Both the position numbers and the translations under genes were made by a program. Under the pieces are notes generated by a model. That model did no database searches. It worked only from the letters and a program-made list of their open reading frames with translations, and was not told the DNA's origin. DNA of 19,541 nucleotides, from positions 1 to 19,541 of the forward strand of contig JALXCS010000178.1 of NCBI GenBank assembly GCA_026990815.1, read 5' to 3'. This stretch comes from Methylomonas sp. (GTDB taxonomy: Bacteria; Pseudomonadota; Gammaproteobacteria; Methylococcales; Methylomonadaceae). Below are positions 16,081 through 19,541 of the stretch, piece by piece (position 1 is the stretch's first letter; the number at the start of each line of letters is the position of its first letter).

Positions 16081-16144
16081 TTTAACATCCAAAGTGGTTA
16101 ATTTTTTGTCATGCACAAAAACCTGATTGTTAAAAAATACCAAT

Positions 16145-16780
16145 ATGAAATATATTATTATCCCAGTAACACCTTACCAACAAAACTGTTCTTTACTGAT
16201 TTGTAAAAAAACCAACAAAGCTGCCTTGGTGGATCCAGGAGGAGACCTGGATTTAATTTTGGCTGCACTGGATAAGGAACAGGCCGAACTTGAGAAAATA
16301 TTTCTTACCCACGGCCATCTCGACCATGTTGGCGCCACACCGGAATTAACTTCGATGTTTTCTGTACCCGTCGAAGGCCCTCATCATGAGGATCAATTCT
16401 GGCTAGAGGCACTTCCTTCTCAATGCGCCTCTTTTGGCTTTCCTGTAGTAGAGGCGTTCACACCTGACTGTTGGCTAAAAGAAGGCGATAAAGTTGAATT
16501 TGGAGAAATCAAGCTTGATGTCATCCACTGCCCCGGCCACACACCGGGCCATATCATTTTCTTTAATCCGCAAGAAAAACTGGCATGGGTTGGCGATGTA
16601 CTCTTTAAAGGCTCTATTGGGCGCACAGACTTCCCAAAAGGCGATTTCCATACATTAATTCATTCCATCAAGGATAAATTATGGCCGCTAGGCGAACAAA
16701 TTGCTTTTATACCTGGCCACGGACCAATGTCAACTTTTGGCGAGGAAATGCTCACCAACCCTTTTGTGGCTGGCCGGTGA
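16145..16780 (+). CDS. Metallo-beta-lactamase-fold hydrolase, YcbL/glyoxalase II type
   Basis: A 211-residue cytoplasmic hydrolase of the glyoxalase II superfamily, closest in memory to E. coli YcbL. It has the zinc motif THGHLDH (T55, H56, H58, D60, H61), the second metal histidine in HCPGHTPGH, the bridging aspartate in VGDVLFKG, GRTDFPKGD and the final IPGHGPMST. It lacks the C-terminal helical substrate domain of GloB, so the type II glyoxalase activity reported for short homologues is possible but unproven. The frame is open to a TTG at 16127; I chose the ATG at 16145 because MKYIIIPVTPYQQNCSLL lines up with the YcbL start. No ribosome binding site is clear. Its last 51 bases overlap the opposite gene. 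Confidence 0.9.
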   Translation: MKYIIIPVTPYQQNCSLLICKKTNKAALVDPGGDLDLILAALDKEQAELEKIFLTHGHLDHVGATPELTSMFSVPVEGPHHEDQFWLEALPSQCASFGFPVVEAFTPDCWLKEGDKVEFGEIKLDVIHCPGHTPGHIIFFNPQEKLAWVGDVLFKGSIGRTDFPKGDFHTLIHSIKDKLWPLGEQIAFIPGHGPMSTFGEEMLTNPFVAGR

Positions 16781-17281
16781 TTTTTTCCTTCTGTGCTTTT
16801 TTCCAGACCTTTTTTTTAAACGCTGAATGCCTAATTGTTTCTGGTTTATAGTGACTTTTTTCAAATGCTGCAAAAGTTCTGTCGGCATTCCATTTGGTAA
16901 TTGGACCAGGGTATATTGATCCCGGATATCGATACGTCCGATCTGGCGCCACTCAACACCTGACTCTTCAACCAACACTTGTTTTAACATTTCGACTGAA
17001 ATTCTATGTTCTTTTCCAATTTCAATACGGTACCAAAACATTCGGATATTTTGTAAAGCACAAGCCTGATTACGCTCAATTTTAAATTTTTTTTCTTCTT
17101 CTGCTTTGTAAAACAACTCCTGCAGCAAAAAATTTAGCGCCGCTGCACCAACAATAGGGTCAATATCCAATTTCGACAATATGGTCTTCTGCGAAACAAT
17201 ATATTCAGTTAAATCTTTATCTTTGACTACTTTCCTTATTCTGTCCTCCAACAATTTCTGAAACTGAATATCTTTTTTCAT
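16730..17281 (-). CDS. Standalone DbpA/DeaD-type RNA-binding domain protein, no helicase core
   Basis: A 183-residue basic protein that resembles only the C-terminal part of DEAD-box helicases such as DeaD and DbpA. Residues 1-60 (LEDRIRKVVKDKDLTEYI, AAALNFLLQELF) look like the helical dimerisation linker that follows the helicase core. Residues 82-150 look like the DbpA RNA-binding domain: YRIEIGKEHRISVEMLKQVL, GRIDIRDQYTLVQLPNGMP and ELLQHLKKV. A Lys/Arg-rich tail follows (153-175). The helicase motifs (GxGKT, DEAD, SAT, HRxGR) are absent and the gene abuts surA, so this is not a cut-off helicase within the visible frame. The frame is open to a TTG at 17302; I prefer the ATG at 17281. Probable role: RNA or rRNA binding. 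The specific target is unknown. Confidence 0.85.
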   Translation of the reverse strand: MKKDIQFQKLLEDRIRKVVKDKDLTEYIVSQKTILSKLDIDPIVGAAALNFLLQELFYKAEEEKKFKIERNQACALQNIRMFWYRIEIGKEHRISVEMLKQVLVEESGVEWRQIGRIDIRDQYTLVQLPNGMPTELLQHLKKVTINQKQLGIQRLKKRSGKKHRRKKSPASHKRVGEHFLAKS

Positions 17282-17302
17282 GTTGTTATTCTTGCCTACC
17301 AA

Positions 17303-18613
17303 CTACAGTGCATTCATATGAATTTCAACATAAGCTTCATCACGCAATCGTCTCAACCAAAGTTCAGTTTCCTCTTCAATTTTCCGTTTTCTGATTTCTT
17401 CCCTGACCTGGTTTCTTTTAAATTCTTCGCTATTATCCTTTTCCTTACGGTCAAGAACCTGAATAATATGCCAGCCAAACTGGGTTTGCACTGGATCACT
17501 AATTTCATTAATGGCCAAAGCATTCATTGATTTTTCAAAAGGAGGCACTAAAGCTCCTGGTTCAACCCAACCCAAATCACCGCCTTTCAAAGCGGTTACG
17601 GTATCGTCAGAATTGGATTTAGCCAAAGTCTCAAAACTTTCACCATTGGCAATTCTATCCTTGATATCGAGCAATCGTCTTTTTGCCTCAGCATCATTGA
17701 TCAGCTCATCAGTTTTTATCAAAATATGGCGTGCCTTGGTTTGGGTGATGATATGAACATCATCACTTAAACCTTTTGCTTCTAGCAATTTAATGATATG
17801 AAAACCACTTGGACTTCTGATTGGCTCAGAAACATCTCCAATGCGTAATTTCCGGACATGATCAACGAACAAGGTCGGAATTTGACCTAGTGTCCGCCAT
17901 CCCAAATCGCCACCTTTTAGAGCCTGACCACCCGCTGATACAGAGATTGCTTTTCGCTTAAAATCTGCTCCAGCTCTTAGCTCCTTAATAATTGTTTCGG
18001 CCTTGGCCCTGGCTTTCTGTATTTTTGTTGCTGATGCGCCTTCAGGAACCGCAATCAGTATATGCCCAAGTCGGTATTTGATTTTATCTGCACCTGCCTG
18101 TCCCTGGGTTTCCAGATAATGATCAATTTCTCTATCAGTAACTTTAATACGACTACCAATCTCCCTCCCTCGAAGCTGATTTATAATAATTTCATTCTTT
18201 ACACTCTCAACAAAACTTTCATAAGACATTCCCTGCTTTTCTAACTCAGCTCTAAACTGCTGCAAATTCATACCGTTTTGCCTGGCTATGTCTGTTACCG
18301 AGCTCCTCAGCATTTCATCCGTTACTCTAATACCTGACCTTTCTGCTACCAGTCGCTGCAGTTTGTCAATAATCAATCGCTCAAGTACTTGTCTGCGTAT
18401 TACATACGCAGGGGGCATCATGGTTTTCGATGCTTTCAACTTTTCAGTAATAGCAGCAACTTCTCTGTATAGCTCACTATCCAAAATCACATCATCTTCA
18501 ACAACCGCAACAATACGGTCTAGATATTCTGCTTGAACAGCCAAGTCAGTGAACAATAACTGTACCACCAACACAATAGTTAACCACACTTTAATTCTGT
18601 TTTTTACCATCAT
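17303..18613 (-). CDS. surA: Periplasmic chaperone / peptidyl-prolyl isomerase SurA
   Basis: SurA escorts unfolded outer-membrane proteins, LptD among them, through the periplasm. The 436-residue product has a signal peptide (about 1-28, cleavage after AVQA) and the SurA N-domain, starting EYLDRIVAVVEDDVILDSEL (29-48). Two parvulin domains follow (about 175-275 and 290-385), each with the GGDLGWRT/GGDLGWVE and GFHIIKLLE/GWHIIQVLD type motifs, then the short C-terminal helix (EIRKRKIEEETELWLRRLRDEAY). Length matches E. coli SurA. The start could be either of two adjacent ATGs (18613 or 18610). It follows lptD by three bases, the standard lptD-surA pair. The next gene downstream is not pdxA as in enterobacteria but the RNA-binding protein gene, starting about 20 bases on. 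Confidence 0.96.
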   Translation of the reverse strand: MMVKNRIKVWLTIVLVVQLLFTDLAVQAEYLDRIVAVVEDDVILDSELYREVAAITEKLKASKTMMPPAYVIRRQVLERLIIDKLQRLVAERSGIRVTDEMLRSSVTDIARQNGMNLQQFRAELEKQGMSYESFVESVKNEIIINQLRGREIGSRIKVTDREIDHYLETQGQAGADKIKYRLGHILIAVPEGASATKIQKARAKAETIIKELRAGADFKRKAISVSAGGQALKGGDLGWRTLGQIPTLFVDHVRKLRIGDVSEPIRSPSGFHIIKLLEAKGLSDDVHIITQTKARHILIKTDELINDAEAKRRLLDIKDRIANGESFETLAKSNSDDTVTALKGGDLGWVEPGALVPPFEKSMNALAINEISDPVQTQFGWHIIQVLDRKEKDNSEEFKRNQVREEIRKRKIEEETELWLRRLRDEAYVEIHMNAL

Positions 18614-18616
18614 TAT

Positions 18617-19541
18617 TTATCTATCGTCTCTACGAAAACCATTTATCTGTCTTTCCAGGAAAATATCCAGATCCTCACCAAAACTGCTTAATCCTTTAAG
18701 TTCAAACTGAAAGAAAATTGCTGTTTCTGGTTCAACATTATCACTGATAGTATTGCTGTCGAGATTACTGACAAAATACCTGCCAAGAATACGGAAACGC
18801 CAGCAGCAATTATCCAGCTCCACCCCTAGAAAACTATCAAGTGTGACTTTGTCGAGAAAAGAATACTGCCACCGTCCAATAACACTCCAGCTCTCGTACA
18901 CTGGCCATAAAAACGAGACATCAAACTGATCAATGCCTTTTTTCTTGAACAGTTCTTTATTTGTTATTGAATCGCGAATTACTTGTCCAGTATTTTTATC
19001 TATCTGAAACTCGCTTCGTCTGAATCGGTAACCAATATTCAGTAATTGTCTGTCAGGCCCACGGTAACGAAGTGCCGCTTGATAGCGGTCAAAGTCACCG
19101 GAGTCTGGATTCCACTGAGCACCGGAAGAAAATGTTAAATGATCTGTTATTCTGCCACTTAAACCAACCACAAGATTTGACAAGGTATTGGTTTCAGGCT
19201 CGTCATTTTCGGTCAGCGTCACCTCCCTATTCTGGAAATAGACAATCTGACCTACCGTAAAATTCAATAATTCCCGTCCGCTATCCGATTCCAATAACCG
19301 GGAAGTCAAAGCGTAGGTTAACTGATTGGTATCTTGGATTCTGTCACTACCGCTGAAACGATTTTCCCTAAAAAGCTGACTGCCTGTAAAGTCAAACTCT
19401 CCAGTATCAAATAACGGAATATCATTCTGATCCTTATATGGGATATAAACATAAAATAAACGCGGCTCGATCGTGTGAATAAAACCTGAGTCCTGATCAC
19501 CAAACTCCCGTTCAAAAAACAATCCAGTGTCAAGTGAAGCA
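18617..19541 (-). CDS. lptD: LPS-assembly protein LptD (partial, 5' part outside window)
   Basis: LptD is the outer-membrane beta-barrel that, with the lipoprotein LptE, inserts lipopolysaccharide into the outer leaflet. About 307 C-terminal residues are visible; the N-terminal signal, jellyroll domain and first strands lie beyond the right edge. Barrel motifs include the opening SLDTGLFFEREFGDQDSG, HTIEPRLFYVYIPYKDQNDI, FRENRFSGSDRIQDTNQL and alternating strand patterns to the end. The adjacent cysteines in DNCCWRFRI match the C-terminal Cys pair that forms the disulfides needed in E. coli LptD. The frame runs open to the window edge; the first in-frame TTG at 19522 is internal and not the start. 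surA follows by three bases. Confidence 0.96.
   Translation of the reverse strand, partial: ASLDTGLFFEREFGDQDSGFIHTIEPRLFYVYIPYKDQNDIPLFDTGEFDFTGSQLFRENRFSGSDRIQDTNQLTYALTSRLLESDSGRELLNFTVGQIVYFQNREVTLTENDEPETNTLSNLVVGLSGRITDHLTFSSGAQWNPDSGDFDRYQAALRYRGPDRQLLNIGYRFRRSEFQIDKNTGQVIRDSITNKELFKKKGIDQFDVSFLWPVYESWSVIGRWQYSFLDKVTLDSFLGVELDNCCWRFRILGRYFVSNLDSNTISDNVEPETAIFFQFELKGLSSFGEDLDIFLERQINGFRRDDR

Noticed and set aside
16127..16144. TTG start for the hydrolase at 16127
   Set aside because: The ATG at 16145 aligns with the YcbL start; the six extra residues have no support.
17282..17302. TTG start for the RNA-binding protein at 17302
   Set aside because: The ATG seven codons on is preferred. 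The TTG directly follows the surA stop and has no clear site, though a GGTAGG lies nearer to it than ideal for the ATG.

Overview
The window is a block of chromosomal housekeeping genes from a gammaproteobacterium, with a small secretion cassette set into it. The gene order initiator tRNA - rimP - nusA - infB - rbfA - truB - rpsO is the classical gammaproteobacterial nusA-infB operon, and lptD-surA, ribH-nusB-thiL-pgpA, rnd and a YcbL-type hydrolase all point to the same class. The DNA is fairly AT-rich. The order of ribH-nusB-thiL-pgpA next to the initiator tRNA, together with the AT-rich background, would fit a methanotroph-like or other environmental lineage, but I cannot name a genus from sequence alone. 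There are no phage genes, transposases, rRNA genes or CRISPR arrays.

Layout. Positions 1-6210 (minus strand) hold the translation/transcription operon rimP-nusA-infB-rbfA-truB-rpsO; rpsO is cut by the left edge. Upstream of it lie a structured leader with two intrinsic terminators (6233-6388), the initiator tRNA-Met (6398-6474) and its promoter. Positions 6523-8886 (minus strand) hold the overlapping cluster ribH-nusB-thiL-pgpA, which makes lumazine synthase, NusB, thiamine-monophosphate kinase and phosphatidylglycerophosphatase A. A divergent spacer at 8887-9018 separates it from the plus-strand cassette 9019-14681. That cassette is a LapB/HlyB-type ABC exporter with a degenerate peptidase domain, a LapC/HlyD-type membrane fusion protein, a LuxR-type regulator with a degenerate receiver domain, and, behind its own promoter, a LapE/TolC-type outer-membrane channel. 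It is a complete type I secretion machine, but its substrate (an RTX protein or giant adhesin) is not in the window.

Positions 14738-19541 hold rnd (minus strand); a 225-base spacer with a 101-base palindromic element whose inner hairpins carry GGA in their loops; a YcbL-type metallo-beta-lactamase-fold hydrolase (plus strand); a small protein with a DbpA/DeaD-type RNA-binding domain but no helicase core (minus strand), overlapping the hydrolase gene tail to tail; then surA and the 3' part of lptD (minus strand, cut by the right edge).

How the genes work together: NusA, NusB, IF2, RimP, RbfA, TruB, S15 and the initiator tRNA all serve transcription elongation, ribosome assembly and translation initiation. 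LptD and SurA serve outer-membrane assembly, with SurA chaperoning LptD. The secretion cassette probably exports a surface adhesin or RTX protein under the embedded regulator. The points most worth a second look are the helicase-less RNA-binding protein, the GGA-loop palindrome, the VpsT/CsgD-like regulator inside the secretion operon, and the terminator-rich leader of the nusA operon.
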